Assembly: GCA_021772985.1 (NCBI GenBank)
Contig: JAJFKX010000037.1
Span: 44,004-108,003 of the forward strand
Length of the DNA stretch: 64,000 bases
Direction: 5' to 3'
Origin: Gammaproteobacteria bacterium
Lineage (GTDB): Bacteria > Pseudomonadota > Gammaproteobacteria > Xanthomonadales > Wenzhouxiangellaceae
In this document: positions 45,274 to 54,312 of the stretch, in pieces
How positions within the stretch are numbered: the stretch's first letter is position 1
How the letters are laid out: each line of letters opens with the position of its first letter
The notes under the pieces: generated by a model
What the model was told of the DNA's origin: nothing
What the model saw: the letters and a program-made list of their open reading frames with translations, nothing else
Database searches by the model: none
Translations under genes and position numbers: made by a program

Positions 45274-46095
45274 TTATTGTCGGCTCTGCATTCGCTCCAG
45301 TTCCCGCCATTGCCTCTCAACCACCTGCATCATCTGTTGCAGCTTTTGATATCGCGCAGCCAGCCCCAGCGTTTTCAGGCGGAACTTACGCCCTGTAGCC
45401 GATTGTATGACACCCACCGTTTTACCCCGCTGGTAGAACTGCAAGCCTTTTGCTTTAACCTGTTGATGTAACTCAGCTGGGGTAATAGCGATATCAAGGG
45501 CCTCACTCACGATCTGAGTAACCCGCTGCTTTTCAGTGATTTTGCCGGTGCGTTTTTGCAACTGGATTTCAGCGTCAGTCTGCCGTATTTGTTCATGCCT
45601 GCCAATCTGCTGATACAAACGCTGCTTGCCGAGCTCAGGGTAGTGTTGCAAACGGTAGTTCTCCAGATCAACTTGGATCTCGCGAAACTGTTTCTTACTC
45701 AACCGCTGCCTTCTTATGTTTTGTACCGGATTGGCCGAGATAGCCAGATGCACATGCGGACAGCGTTCCCTATGAATCCGCGCATAGACCAGATGACCCG
45801 GACAACGGCGGTTAATCCATTGCTGCACCAGACCTGCCAGGATTTCATCGGCATTGTCCAGCTCGGCACATTCTGCCGGCAAAGAAATCATCTCGTGATA
45901 CATATACACAGATCCCGGACTGTCTACCAGGTAATCAGCGTTATCCTGGAACTGTTTGACCACTGCCGCAGTATCATTGGGCAGCGCCAGAAAATTATGC
46001 GCCAGGTAATAATCATGCTCCCCTGCCCCATGATCAATGTAGCAAACCAGCTGATCAAAGCTTCGGCTGTGCCGGCTCAATGATTTAACGATCAT
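45274..46095 (-). CDS. Relaxase (MobA/VirD2-like, MOBP type)
   Basis: The 273-residue protein is the transfer nickase. A possible nucleophile is Tyr19 (CYIDHG), and metal-binding motif III reads HRERCPHVHLAI with His108, His114 and His116; the usual Asp is Glu. The C-terminal ~100 residues include a helical DNA-binding part. It is short compared with large relaxases, consistent with a minimal mobilization module. It overlaps the MobC-like gene by four bases and is the last gene of a roughly 7.5-kb operon. oriT has not been located. Confidence 0.82.
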   Translation of the reverse strand: MIVKSLSRHSRSFDQLVCYIDHGAGEHDYYLAHNFLALPNDTAAVVKQFQDNADYLVDSPGSVYMYHEMISLPAECAELDNADEILAGLVQQWINRRCPGHLVYARIHRERCPHVHLAISANPVQNIRRQRLSKKQFREIQVDLENYRLQHYPELGKQRLYQQIGRHEQIRQTDAEIQLQKRTGKITEKQRVTQIVSEALDIAITPAELHQQVKAKGLQFYQRGKTVGVIQSATGRKFRLKTLGLAARYQKLQQMMQVVERQWRELERMQSRQ

Positions 46096-46502
46096 TTTTT
46101 CAACTGATCAGCATTACTTTTTGATAACCGCGGCATTTGATAAGTAAAATCTTTCAACAAGTTTTCCAGATTCTGCAGCTGTTCAAATACCTGCCGTTGA
46201 GTCACCATGCGCCGGAAAGAGTTGGTGTGTTTGGCGATTTGGTTGACGTTATTGCCTATGCGTCTAAGCTGGTTGATCAATTCCTGGTGAAGCCGCTCAA
46301 CTGTTGTCGATGGCAGGTAACGTTGCTGCTGATATGCCTGGCTTTCCTGCCACAGCTGCTGGAACACACCGCGGCCGGCCACTTTGGCTCGTGATTCCAG
46401 TGTCTGATACTGTTTGGGCGTCAACGTCCCATACACACGCCGCCGGCGCTGTTTATAGCGCTGCCAGTATTGCCGGTTATATTCGGTGGAATTAGCGGGC
46501 AT
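46092..46502 (-). CDS. MobC-like relaxosome accessory protein
   Basis: The 136-residue product is basic at the N-terminus (RYKQRRRRVYGTLTPKQYQT) and then helical with LRRIGNNVNQIAKHTN, the signature of MobC proteins that bind oriT and help melt it for the relaxase. It overlaps the relaxase gene by four bases and the coupling-protein gene by one. It is unlike the decayed mobC near 9 kb. Confidence 0.8.
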   Translation of the reverse strand: MPANSTEYNRQYWQRYKQRRRRVYGTLTPKQYQTLESRAKVAGRGVFQQLWQESQAYQQQRYLPSTTVERLHQELINQLRRIGNNVNQIAKHTNSFRRMVTQRQVFEQLQNLENLLKDFTYQMPRLSKSNADQLKK

Positions 46503-48268
46503 TAGGGCGTTGTAATGATATTAGGATCAACCACCGGTGTAGGTGCGGGCCGGAACTGCTCTAAATCTAGCATCGGCACAGGTGGCGGCGTGGTCTCCGG
46601 GATTGGTACCGGTGGGATTTTCGTCAATCGCTTATAGACTGGATGTTTAAAGTATGGCTTGCCCTTGAACTTCATTGGATACTGATCAGAAGTGGAGCAG
46701 AACAGATATTTCTTTTCGGTGTTGGCAATTTCACTGGGACTGATTAACACATCTTCCCGGTGGGTGGTGATGTGGTTATCTCGTTTCGGCACGGCAAACC
46801 GGGCTTTACCGATTTCCTGGGAAAAGTAATCAGCCGTTACTCCACTGGTTCCACCGAAACAGCACTTGGTCACCAGGTTCTCCTGAATGGTTACCGCGTG
46901 CTCATGGCCATACCGGGCGGAAAGCTGAGCCAGTGACTGCAGAATCGCCAGAATGCCCACGTTATAAGATCTTGCTGTACCCACAAAGTCAGAAAAGGCA
47001 TCAATGGTAAAATTGCCTACCTCATCCAACAACAACATCACCGGGCGTTGATTGTCGCTCTGGCTACGCCGCAGGTGATCGAGCAGCTGATTAAAAAATA
47101 ACCGCACAATCAAACCAAAATTTTGCTGGGCCAAATCCTGAATCGGCACAGTGATAAATAAGGCGGTGGGTCGCTGCCGGAGTTCAGTAAACGAGAAGTT
47201 ATTGGAGCCCATCAGGTTGGCTATCGCCGGATTGGCCAAATTAGCCAGGGCCGTAATGGCGGTACCTATCTCACCAGCAACACTGTTTGGACTACCTGCC
47301 AGTGCTCCGAGATACTGCTGGGACAGCTGCGGGTTACTCAGACCCACCTGCAGCATAAACCGCGTCACCACCGGCAGCTCGCTTTGCCTGACATCCGGAT
47401 AAACCCTGCACTGGTTGAGCAAATCCCAAACGCCCGGTAGATGACAATAGCGTTGATAGCGATCATCCTGCTCAGCCAATGCCCGCAATGCACCAATGAA
47501 CATAATGGTGTGCTTGATAGCTGAGTTATTCCAGTGCGGATCACCGCCTTGCCGTCGATTCCCACCAGAGCCGGCCGCATTGTTAATGGCGATATTGGCA
47601 ATCGCCTGGATTTCATTATGCGCTTTGAACGGATCATGGCTGAGGTTAGCTAACGGGTTCCATGCCAAACTGCGCAGTGGGTCGCCCAGGTTCAGTACTC
47701 TCAAGTTATACCCCTGCCCCGACAGATAACCGGAGGTCAGCTGATACAGCTCTCCTATTCCCGGATCACCGGCAGCTGGTTTGACATCCATAATCACCAT
47801 CGAGGCTTTTGTGCGAGATAATTCGTAAATATTCGGCACGGCCACCACACTGGTCTTCCCGGCACCCACCGGACTGGCCACCAGCACGTTTTGAAACGAG
47901 TGTTTTAGTGACAGCCGCTTCTTATGACCATCCAGGACAAATCCAGTATGTGATGATTTAAGAAACAGCGCTGTTTCCCACCAATACGCCCAACGAGCGC
48001 CAGTGGCCATTGGACTGAATAACCCCTCAACCAGCCAGCGCAATGGTTTACCGATAAATCCCATCAGTTGTCCTATCGCTTTAAAGGCCGGTTTGACGCC
48101 AGGCAATTCAACCACTTTGGTCAACCACCACCACATAAACACCAGAATCACCAGATGGAAAATGCTTCCGGTTGAATCACCCTGAGCACTGGCTATCCCG
48201 AACTGGAGCACAAATACGCCCACCAGCACCAGGCACAAACCGAAAAACGCTTTTTTGAACCACTCCAT
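46502..48268 (-). CDS. VirD4/TraG-type coupling protein (T4CP)
   Basis: The 588-residue product has two N-terminal membrane helices, a Walker A at ASPVGAGKTS (residues 131-140), Walker B VMLLLDEVGNF and the FASKE-free RecA-like core typical of VirD4. It links the relaxosome to a type IV channel. No channel (VirB/Tra) genes follow in the window, so the element is probably mobilizable with helper systems. The C-terminus is Pro-rich. The one-base overlap with MobC shows tight coupling. Confidence 0.85.
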   Translation of the reverse strand: MEWFKKAFFGLCLVLVGVFVLQFGIASAQGDSTGSIFHLVILVFMWWWLTKVVELPGVKPAFKAIGQLMGFIGKPLRWLVEGLFSPMATGARWAYWWETALFLKSSHTGFVLDGHKKRLSLKHSFQNVLVASPVGAGKTSVVAVPNIYELSRTKASMVIMDVKPAAGDPGIGELYQLTSGYLSGQGYNLRVLNLGDPLRSLAWNPLANLSHDPFKAHNEIQAIANIAINNAAGSGGNRRQGGDPHWNNSAIKHTIMFIGALRALAEQDDRYQRYCHLPGVWDLLNQCRVYPDVRQSELPVVTRFMLQVGLSNPQLSQQYLGALAGSPNSVAGEIGTAITALANLANPAIANLMGSNNFSFTELRQRPTALFITVPIQDLAQQNFGLIVRLFFNQLLDHLRRSQSDNQRPVMLLLDEVGNFTIDAFSDFVGTARSYNVGILAILQSLAQLSARYGHEHAVTIQENLVTKCCFGGTSGVTADYFSQEIGKARFAVPKRDNHITTHREDVLISPSEIANTEKKYLFCSTSDQYPMKFKGKPYFKHPVYKRLTKIPPVPIPETTPPPVPMLDLEQFRPAPTPVVDPNIITTP

Positions 48269-48328
48269 TGTTTGCTATCCGTATTATCTGGTTTTGCAGT
48301 TGAAATCCTGATGAAAATCCAGAAAAAA

Positions 48329-48814
48329 TCAGCGGTTCCGCTCAAGGCCATGCTCTAGCGACTGATCATTGAGTGCCAGAAGTTTGCGATCCCGTTTCCC
48401 CTGGGCTATGCCTTGTTTTACCACCTGCTGATAAGCGTGCTGGAGCTGTTGATTATCAGTTTTGACCGGCTCGACTGATTGATGAGCGATGGTTCTCAGG
48501 TAGGCTAACCGACGCTGCAGGCGAAGACTGGCTCTGACTTCTGGCAATTGATTGATGGGAACCGGCGCTGATTCCGGTTGAACTTGTTTTTGCTGCTCCA
48601 GTTCACGACAACCCTGGTTGTAACCTCGCCAGTAGGATTTACCGCGCCAACTCAGATAGGGCTGGAGCTGGCGCACGCTCAATAACAAGCTGAGCAAAGG
48701 CGGTTTAGGCACTTTGGCTCGTTTGCCGTTTATCCCATCAACCCGGCCTTGGTTGAACAGCTGGTGATATTCGCGAATATCCCGCAGGTCATCCATTGAA
48801 TAGCGATCAGCCAC
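48329..48814 (-). CDS. Small mobilization-operon protein with GYXXG motif (1)
   Basis: A 161-residue, basic, helical protein without signal peptide. It contains YWRGYNQGCRELEQQ, a GYXXG motif seen in all four small genes here. The family is unknown to me. It sits 4 bases after the next upstream gene and 60 bases before the T4CP gene, so it belongs to the operon. Confidence 0.6.
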   Translation of the reverse strand: MADRYSMDDLRDIREYHQLFNQGRVDGINGKRAKVPKPPLLSLLLSVRQLQPYLSWRGKSYWRGYNQGCRELEQQKQVQPESAPVPINQLPEVRASLRLQRRLAYLRTIAHQSVEPVKTDNQQLQHAYQQVVKQGIAQGKRDRKLLALNDQSLEHGLERNR

Positions 48815-48818
48815 AGTG

Positions 48819-49325
48819 TTAGCGTCCCCGGCCTAAATCCTGATCACGGTCTGGAGCAGGCGGTTCCCGATCCTGACTACGCTGTTGAATCTGCTCCTGG
48901 CACTGGTTTGTCCATTCAATGCCTTGCTGAGCCGCATCATTACATAACTCGGCCAGTGCTTCTGAAGGCGTCTCGATACGAACCTGTTTTGTGCCACTTA
49001 ATGCAGCCAGCACGCCACTGCCAAAATTAGTCATCCAGGCATCAAATATGACCATTGAACTGCCTGACTGAAATGAGCGAACAGCCTCTGAGTAACCCAG
49101 GGCTCCAGGCTCGCTGGTGTTTTGTTGCTTAATCCCATCGGCATACCCCTGACAGTATTCAGCAATGAACGCTGCGACATATTGCCGTCGGTGGTGATAG
49201 TCATTCAAGTGCTTGGGTTTGGGTGGTTTTGGCGGCTGCTGAGCCAAACTATCTTTGGTGCCTCTCGCCTGCACTGCATCCAGCTCTTTCTGAACCTTTT
49301 GGGGGAATTTGGGTTTATCGTTCAT
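48819..49325 (-). CDS. Small mobilization-operon protein with GYXXG motif (2)
   Basis: A 168-residue protein starting MNDKPKFPQ, the same start as the next upstream protein (MSDKPKFPS), so the two are paralogues or share a tag. It has CQGYADGIKQQ and a GSGVLAALSG helix. The C-terminus is rich in charged residues. It has no recognised domain. Confidence 0.6.
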   Translation of the reverse strand: MNDKPKFPQKVQKELDAVQARGTKDSLAQQPPKPPKPKHLNDYHHRRQYVAAFIAEYCQGYADGIKQQNTSEPGALGYSEAVRSFQSGSSMVIFDAWMTNFGSGVLAALSGTKQVRIETPSEALAELCNDAAQQGIEWTNQCQEQIQQRSQDREPPAPDRDQDLGRGR

Positions 49326-49329
49326 ACCT

Positions 49330-49773
49330 TTACTCCACTTCAGGCTTTTGAATCAATTCGCAGTTACGCATCCATTTGATACTTTCCTCAATAGCAGACT
49401 TACAGAGTGGATCTGATGAACGGGTAGCTATTTTCCGAAGTTCACGGAGGTTGTTATGCAGCACCAGTTTTGCGCCCGCCAGGAAACTTTCTCGCCAGAT
49501 TTCAGCATCTTTGATTTGAGCTTTGAGAGTCTTTGCCTTAGCTAAAAGACTTTCTGGAGGAATATGCAAAAACCGCTGCTTCATCCCTTTGACATGTCCG
49601 TTTAACCACTGTTCTGCAAATTCGTAAAGGAACTGATTTATATCCTGAATTTGATTAAGACTCGGTATTGGGATACGTGGAGCACCATCTAAAAACCCAC
49701 ATCCCATACCATCTGCAAATGCTACTTTGAGTTGGCTTTGTGCAATTGAGGGAAACTTGGGTTTATCGCTCAT
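49330..49773 (-). CDS. Small mobilization-operon protein with GXXXG motif (3)
   Basis: I choose the ATG at 49773 since the product then begins MSDKPKFPS like its downstream neighbour; an earlier frame start would overlap the upstream gene by 83 bases. It contains VAFADGMGCGFLDGAP, then a long amphipathic region. It overlaps the upstream gene's end by 11 bases. Function unknown. Confidence 0.6.
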   Translation of the reverse strand: MSDKPKFPSIAQSQLKVAFADGMGCGFLDGAPRIPIPSLNQIQDINQFLYEFAEQWLNGHVKGMKQRFLHIPPESLLAKAKTLKAQIKDAEIWRESFLAGAKLVLHNNLRELRKIATRSSDPLCKSAIEESIKWMRNCELIQKPEVE

Positions 49774-50011
49774 GACCTGGTTCCTGATTCTTATCAGCTG
49801 ATTGATCAGCTCCCAGATCCTTTTCATAACGCTTCCAGCCAGCATCCAGTCCTCTATGAAACCCTCGCTGGAACGCTTTTTCCGCTTCAGGATCGCTGGC
49901 TAGTTGGACACTAACTTCTGCCGAAGCCGTAAACGCTTGATTGTATTTACCGCAGCGGTAGCCAAGCGTATAACCCAGCTGGCCGGGGGAAGGTTGTTTA
50001 GTGTTAGACAT
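49763..50011 (-). CDS. Small mobilization-operon protein with GYXXG motif (4)
   Basis: An 82-residue protein with two glycine-spaced helices: LGYTLGYRCGKYNQAF and FQRGFHRGLDAGWKRY. The regular aromatic-Gly spacing suggests helix packing in an oligomer. It overlaps the VWA gene by 8 bases. It appears to be the shortest member of a four-gene family. Confidence 0.6.
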   Translation of the reverse strand: MSNTKQPSPGQLGYTLGYRCGKYNQAFTASAEVSVQLASDPEAEKAFQRGFHRGLDAGWKRYEKDLGADQSADKNQEPGHER

Positions 50012-50648
50012 GATTGATATCTCCTGGGTTAGTTACCATTCGCAACGCTGCGAGTTTTTTGAACCCAATAACCAGATCACGAACGTTATCGATAAATTGA
50101 TATTGCGGCCCATTTGGGCCGATAGAGGCGATTTTTTTGAGCCGTTCCTCATCCACGCTTGCCCGCTGCCCAACACCAATTGTGTGGATGTCATAATGTT
50201 GGTGTTTTAAGTGTTGGCTAAATGCAAAACTACCTTTATCGCCATCCTGTCCATCGGACAAAAAGATAATTTGCGGTTGATACGATCGATCATTTAACCG
50301 TTGATAGGCCGATTGTGCGGATTTCAGTCCTTGCTGGAAACGGGTGTTTCCAGTAGCCGTCAGTTGATCAAAAGCACGGTTAAAGCAGACATTAACGGAT
50401 GATGGGTCAGCATAAATTTTGCCCACCTTATTAAAACCAACGATAGCCACCACGTCATTCGGTCGTTTGGCGCGTTTCTCATCAATCAGCGCTTGAGCGG
50501 CCTTGATAGCACCAGCTAAACGAGTCGGGACATAATCCTGACGCGACATCGAGCCAGAACGATCAATCACCACCATGGTGCACAGCCGACTACCCGAAGG
50601 TAGCCGTTCGGCTTGTGTGCTTCTACCAAAGCCGGGAAGGAACCTCAT
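50004..50648 (-). CDS. Cytoplasmic VWA-domain protein
   Basis: The 214-residue product is essentially a bare VWA domain: MVVIDRSGSMS gives MIDAS residues Asp29, Ser31 and Ser33, and IIFLSDGQDGD gives the later Asp. There is no signal peptide, so it works inside the cell. It overlaps the Hsp70-like gene by four bases (ATGA). VWA proteins often partner AAA ATPases; here the coupled ATPase is an Hsp70, which is unusual. Confidence 0.8.
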   Translation of the reverse strand: MRFLPGFGRSTQAERLPSGSRLCTMVVIDRSGSMSRQDYVPTRLAGAIKAAQALIDEKRAKRPNDVVAIVGFNKVGKIYADPSSVNVCFNRAFDQLTATGNTRFQQGLKSAQSAYQRLNDRSYQPQIIFLSDGQDGDKGSFAFSQHLKHQHYDIHTIGVGQRASVDEERLKKIASIGPNGPQYQFIDNVRDLVIGFKKLAALRMVTNPGDINHV

Positions 50649-52132
50649 ACTGACACCTCCTCAGTGGCGGTAATGCCTTTCTCAGTGTCGTAGGCGGTAG
50701 ACTTGAGCAGGCCATTCTTATCGATACTGCACGTGACTTCGACCCGGTGAGCACGGCCATAGACCGGTGTTAAATTCTCTAATTTAAAGCTGCCAAGCTG
50801 AGCAGCCTGACCAGGGTCGCCACCTTCAGTGCCACCCTGTAGCAACCGGATATCAGCACCGTTAGCTCCTTCCTGATCAAGCACAAACTCTCGGGTGAAC
50901 GTTGAAGGAATCGATGCACCCTTTTGCAACAAGGTGGCAAATTTTGGCTGTGACTGATCATCCAGTGCCTGAATACCATAGCTGTAACTGGTGACATCAT
51001 GCACAATCGCTACCTGCGCCGGTAATTTATAACCCGTGCTGGTAGAGACTTCGCCACATTCTGCCCAGGCAGCTAAAGCTGCTCCACGGCATACAGCAGT
51101 ATGGCGATTACCAATATCCGTTAATGGGCGGCCAAAGTAGGCTTCTAATGCTGGGTCAACTGCATGATAGAGCGAACCACCTCCGACAGGAATCATTTGC
51201 TTAACCTGATCAAGCGCCACCCCTACTTCTGTGATGGTTCGATTAACTACCTCAATAATCTCATCGGTGAGCGGTTTGGCTAACTGCGCTGATTGTTCTT
51301 TGGTAATCGTGATCAACTGTTTCTGACCTCCAGTCTGGATTGGGATTTGCACCTGATCAGTGTTACGCAATCGCATCTTGGCTGCCTCGCACCGGTTAAA
51401 CAGTTCTAGATCAAGATCCGGATGGGCACCTTGGTTTAGCTCGATACCAGTGGATTGTTTGAATTCATCCCTACAGTAAGCAACTAAAGCATCGGTTATG
51501 TCTTTCCCCCCCAGTTTGGGGATACCATTGGTGGTGGCGATCTCGTATTTGTTGCCCTGGCGATTGGCCAGGGTTATATCGGTCGTACCACAACCAATAT
51601 CCACCACCAGACAGTAACCATCGCTGAAAACCACATTGTCAGCATCCGCGCAACGCAGAGCAGCGGTCGGTTCATTGCTCAGACTAGGTTCCTGATCAGT
51701 GAAACCCGGGCAGGAAAACCCGGCTTTTTTAGCAGCATCAATGACCGCTTGCTTTTGCTCATCGGTAAAGTTGGCAGGCACACATAGCGTACACGTATCT
51801 ATGACCGTGCCATGAAACCGTTCAGCCTGTGTTTTGATGTAGCTACACAACATAATTGCAACATCCTCAGCTGTAATTGGACTGCCGTTGTTGTCATACA
51901 GCAATTTCCCACTACCTAAATCCCGTTTCCAGTGAAAAATTCCATTGAGTGGATCGAGTGTTGCCAGATCAGCCGCTTCCTGACCGATCACCGGAATACC
52001 GTTATTGAAATAAACAACCGATGGCAGGCATTCGCCTGAGTCGATAGGGCCGACCACTGATCGACCATCATCTGAGATAAAGGCGTACTGGCAATTACCA
52101 GTTCCTAGGTCAATACCAATAGGTTTAGTCAT
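50645..52132 (-). CDS. Hsp70-like ATPase of a mobile element
   Basis: The 495-residue product has Hsp70 nucleotide-site motifs: GIDLGTGNCQYAF at the start, VVDIGCGTTDITL for phosphate 2 and IPVGGGSLYHAV for the adenosine loop. At 495 residues it is ~140 shorter than DnaK: the ATPase domain is complete, and only part of the substrate domain remains, with no helical lid. It overlaps a GrpE-like gene upstream and a VWA gene downstream by four bases each, so the three are co-translated and probably form one complex that remodels a client in element biology. Confidence 0.85.
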   Translation of the reverse strand: MTKPIGIDLGTGNCQYAFISDDGRSVVGPIDSGECLPSVVYFNNGIPVIGQEAADLATLDPLNGIFHWKRDLGSGKLLYDNNGSPITAEDVAIMLCSYIKTQAERFHGTVIDTCTLCVPANFTDEQKQAVIDAAKKAGFSCPGFTDQEPSLSNEPTAALRCADADNVVFSDGYCLVVDIGCGTTDITLANRQGNKYEIATTNGIPKLGGKDITDALVAYCRDEFKQSTGIELNQGAHPDLDLELFNRCEAAKMRLRNTDQVQIPIQTGGQKQLITITKEQSAQLAKPLTDEIIEVVNRTITEVGVALDQVKQMIPVGGGSLYHAVDPALEAYFGRPLTDIGNRHTAVCRGAALAAWAECGEVSTSTGYKLPAQVAIVHDVTSYSYGIQALDDQSQPKFATLLQKGASIPSTFTREFVLDQEGANGADIRLLQGGTEGGDPGQAAQLGSFKLENLTPVYGRAHRVEVTCSIDKNGLLKSTAYDTEKGITATEEVSV

Positions 52133-52749
52133 GATGCACCTCCAGTGCTTGGTGGGTTATTAAAAGGTGTGATTCTGACTTCAGCCGGCACCCAGACCTT
52201 GGTGTCGGATTGAAGACCAAACTTAATCGTGTGGGTGACGATCCAGACTCGTGCATCCGAATCAGACACTGATCCAACCGGGCGCATCGCCAAGTGGTCA
52301 AAACCCCCATTAACTGTCGGCAAAATCAATTTGAAGCCGAGCTGTTGGATCAAGTCACCGTACAGCTGTAAGTTGAATTGCCGGAATTCTTCATCATCCA
52401 GATCAGGATGAACATCTTTGATCAGCTGTAACGTAGCACTGGCGGTTTTGAGGTTTAGCTCGTGCTCAACCTTCTTTTCCAGTGTTTCCAAACGCTCACA
52501 GACACCTTTAAGAATCGTGCCGTGATGATCTAGATTTTCAGTGATCTGTTGCTCGACCTGATCTAATTGCTTGCCAAAGCCAACCACCATGTTACTGGTG
52601 CATTGATAGTCAGATATTAGTGAGGCATGCAACCTGGTAATGAATTCTTCAATACATAGAAAATCGCCACTGATTTGTAAAAATGCTCGGCGATTATCTA
52701 GCGGAGCGCCACCAAGATGATTGGTTCTAGTAGCTGATTGTTGGGCCAT
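52129..52749 (-). CDS. GrpE-like nucleotide exchange factor
   Basis: The 206-residue product has a long helical part (residues ~50-115, VVGFGKQLDQVEQQITENL) and a C-terminal beta part (FDHLAMRPVGS, then FGLQSDTKVWVPAEVRI) that follows the GrpE plan. GrpE resets Hsp70 by releasing ADP. The sequence is distant from housekeeping GrpE. It heads the Hsp70/VWA/mobilization operon, behind a promoter at 52852-52881. Confidence 0.6.
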   Translation of the reverse strand: MAQQSATRTNHLGGAPLDNRRAFLQISGDFLCIEEFITRLHASLISDYQCTSNMVVGFGKQLDQVEQQITENLDHHGTILKGVCERLETLEKKVEHELNLKTASATLQLIKDVHPDLDDEEFRQFNLQLYGDLIQQLGFKLILPTVNGGFDHLAMRPVGSVSDSDARVWIVTHTIKFGLQSDTKVWVPAEVRITPFNNPPSTGGAS

Positions 52750-52771
52750 GTTAATCCCCTGCTGTGTTGGG

Positions 52772-52809
52772 ATTGGCCTGATGATCTTCCTAATTCACCC
52801 CAGGCCAAT
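52772..52809. promoter_or_regulatory. Inverted repeat in mobilization-operon leader
   Basis: ATTGGCCTG and CAGGCCAAT form a perfect 9-bp dyad with a 20-base centre, between the promoter and the GrpE-like start. It could be an operator or an RNA stem. Confidence 0.45.
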
Positions 52810-52851
52810 ACTGAAAATCGACCACGCATCCGTGCGTGAACCTGCCTTTTC

Positions 52852-52881
52852 AGCATATTCAGCTAAGGGGCTACTTGTCAA
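52852..52881 (-). promoter_or_regulatory. Sigma-70-type promoter of the mobilization/Hsp70 operon
   Basis: On the minus strand a perfect -35 TTGACA (52881-52876) is followed after 18 bases by TATGCT (52857-52852). It lies about 100 bases upstream of the first gene of the operon. Confidence 0.55.
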
Positions 52882-52938
52882 GGTGTTTTATTATACGTTT
52901 TTACTTTTATTTTTTTATTAAAAGCTAAGATATTGAAT

Positions 52939-54150
52939 TTATTTCCTTATTCTTATTTTCCTAGCATACTCACTGGCACTGATTTCAGAGGCCTTAGGCG
53001 CTTCCGTAAAAGCTGCCATTCTTCTGAGGCGTTCTTTTTTAGTGAGTAGAAACGAACTCATCTTCGGTCGATCTTTTTCACCATAGCACCAATTTTCAAG
53101 TGCAGTGTACCCTTTTGGATCGAGCACTTGCAGCTGATCCTGAGATAACATTTTAATGGGATAGGTGTACCGGCCAAATCCGGCCGGATCGGTGATGTAC
53201 TCCTGTTGAGATTTGCCAGTGGCACGGAAGCAAGCCCACTTCCATTCTTCTGGTACATCATGAGGGAGGGGAATCACAAGTCCAGTCTCGGCGTCAGCAG
53301 CACCCAGAAACTTGCGTTCCCATTCTCGTTCTTCCGGCAACATTAGAGCATTGATTATTGTATGGCGCACGAGATCGGATAACTCCAATACTTTTTGTGC
53401 ACCCTGCTTCCCCAACATCTGATCTAGGCGATCAAGCACTTGTGGCTCTAACAAGGGAAACACTCTGCGGGCTTCAGCTGCTTGCTGCAACTTTTCCATG
53501 ATTTGGTTGAGTGTTACAGAATCCAACCCTCTTTTAGGGGATTTGAGGCTTTTGTCAAATACGCCGAGCCGCTCGAAGTCTGAGTGCTGTATTAGAAACA
53601 AAAACAAGTCCCGCCAAATAGTCTTGTGACCATCGGTGAAGTCAAGGTGATGCTCACTGTAAATACTGGACATCAGACGGTGATCAGTACTCAGGCCAGT
53701 CACGTTAACATTGAGCAATTCTCGAATATTAAATTCATAAAGCCATTTCAGTTCAGAGTAATCACGCTGTTTTTTATCTGGCACAACTTCTCGATCAATC
53801 AGTACCTGATTGGGGTTTTCGAAAACATGCGGGATCATCGATTCGCGTTCGGTAGCAATGTATTCATCGAGCAGTGCAAAAAAGGCAGTTTCATGCTTCA
53901 CGAGCCGAAAAGCCCTGCGTTGAAACCACTCTATTTGCAAGTCCTCGGTGAACACTCCTGACCCCCAAAATGCGGCTTGGATCGGCAACAGATGGTGTTC
54001 ATAGATCAGATTGAACAAATCCTCGAAGAAACCGGCCAAGCTTAGCTCGGGTCGTTTTTTGTATTCGGCGAGCAACAAAGTCGCGGACTGGATCGTCAGC
54101 GGGCGATTTTCCAGGTTCCGCGCATCAGTATGGGCTTGTTCCTTGGCCAA
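52939..54150 (-). CDS. Hypothetical protein of the mobilizable element
   Basis: A 403-residue soluble, mostly helical protein with many Trp and aromatic residues and no signal peptide, membrane segment or known motif. It stands between the Hsp70 operon and the methylase-like gene on the same strand, with gaps of about 190 and 160 bases that suggest its own promoter. Element-specific genes of this size often act in replication or regulation, but nothing here shows it. Confidence 0.6.
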   Translation of the reverse strand: MAKEQAHTDARNLENRPLTIQSATLLLAEYKKRPELSLAGFFEDLFNLIYEHHLLPIQAAFWGSGVFTEDLQIEWFQRRAFRLVKHETAFFALLDEYIATERESMIPHVFENPNQVLIDREVVPDKKQRDYSELKWLYEFNIRELLNVNVTGLSTDHRLMSSIYSEHHLDFTDGHKTIWRDLFLFLIQHSDFERLGVFDKSLKSPKRGLDSVTLNQIMEKLQQAAEARRVFPLLEPQVLDRLDQMLGKQGAQKVLELSDLVRHTIINALMLPEEREWERKFLGAADAETGLVIPLPHDVPEEWKWACFRATGKSQQEYITDPAGFGRYTYPIKMLSQDQLQVLDPKGYTALENWCYGEKDRPKMSSFLLTKKERLRRMAAFTEAPKASEISASEYARKIRIRK

Positions 54151-54312
54151 GAGTTATTACCTGCTTCGCAATACAAAAGACTACTTTATACTGCATAGCG
54201 TGGTAAAAACACCTCATTAGCACAGTATTTCTTGTGCCAGACTCCTTATACCTACTGTATCGAAGGTATCAAAAAGGCGATTACAGTTTGTTTATAGCAA
54301 ATTTACCCACGC

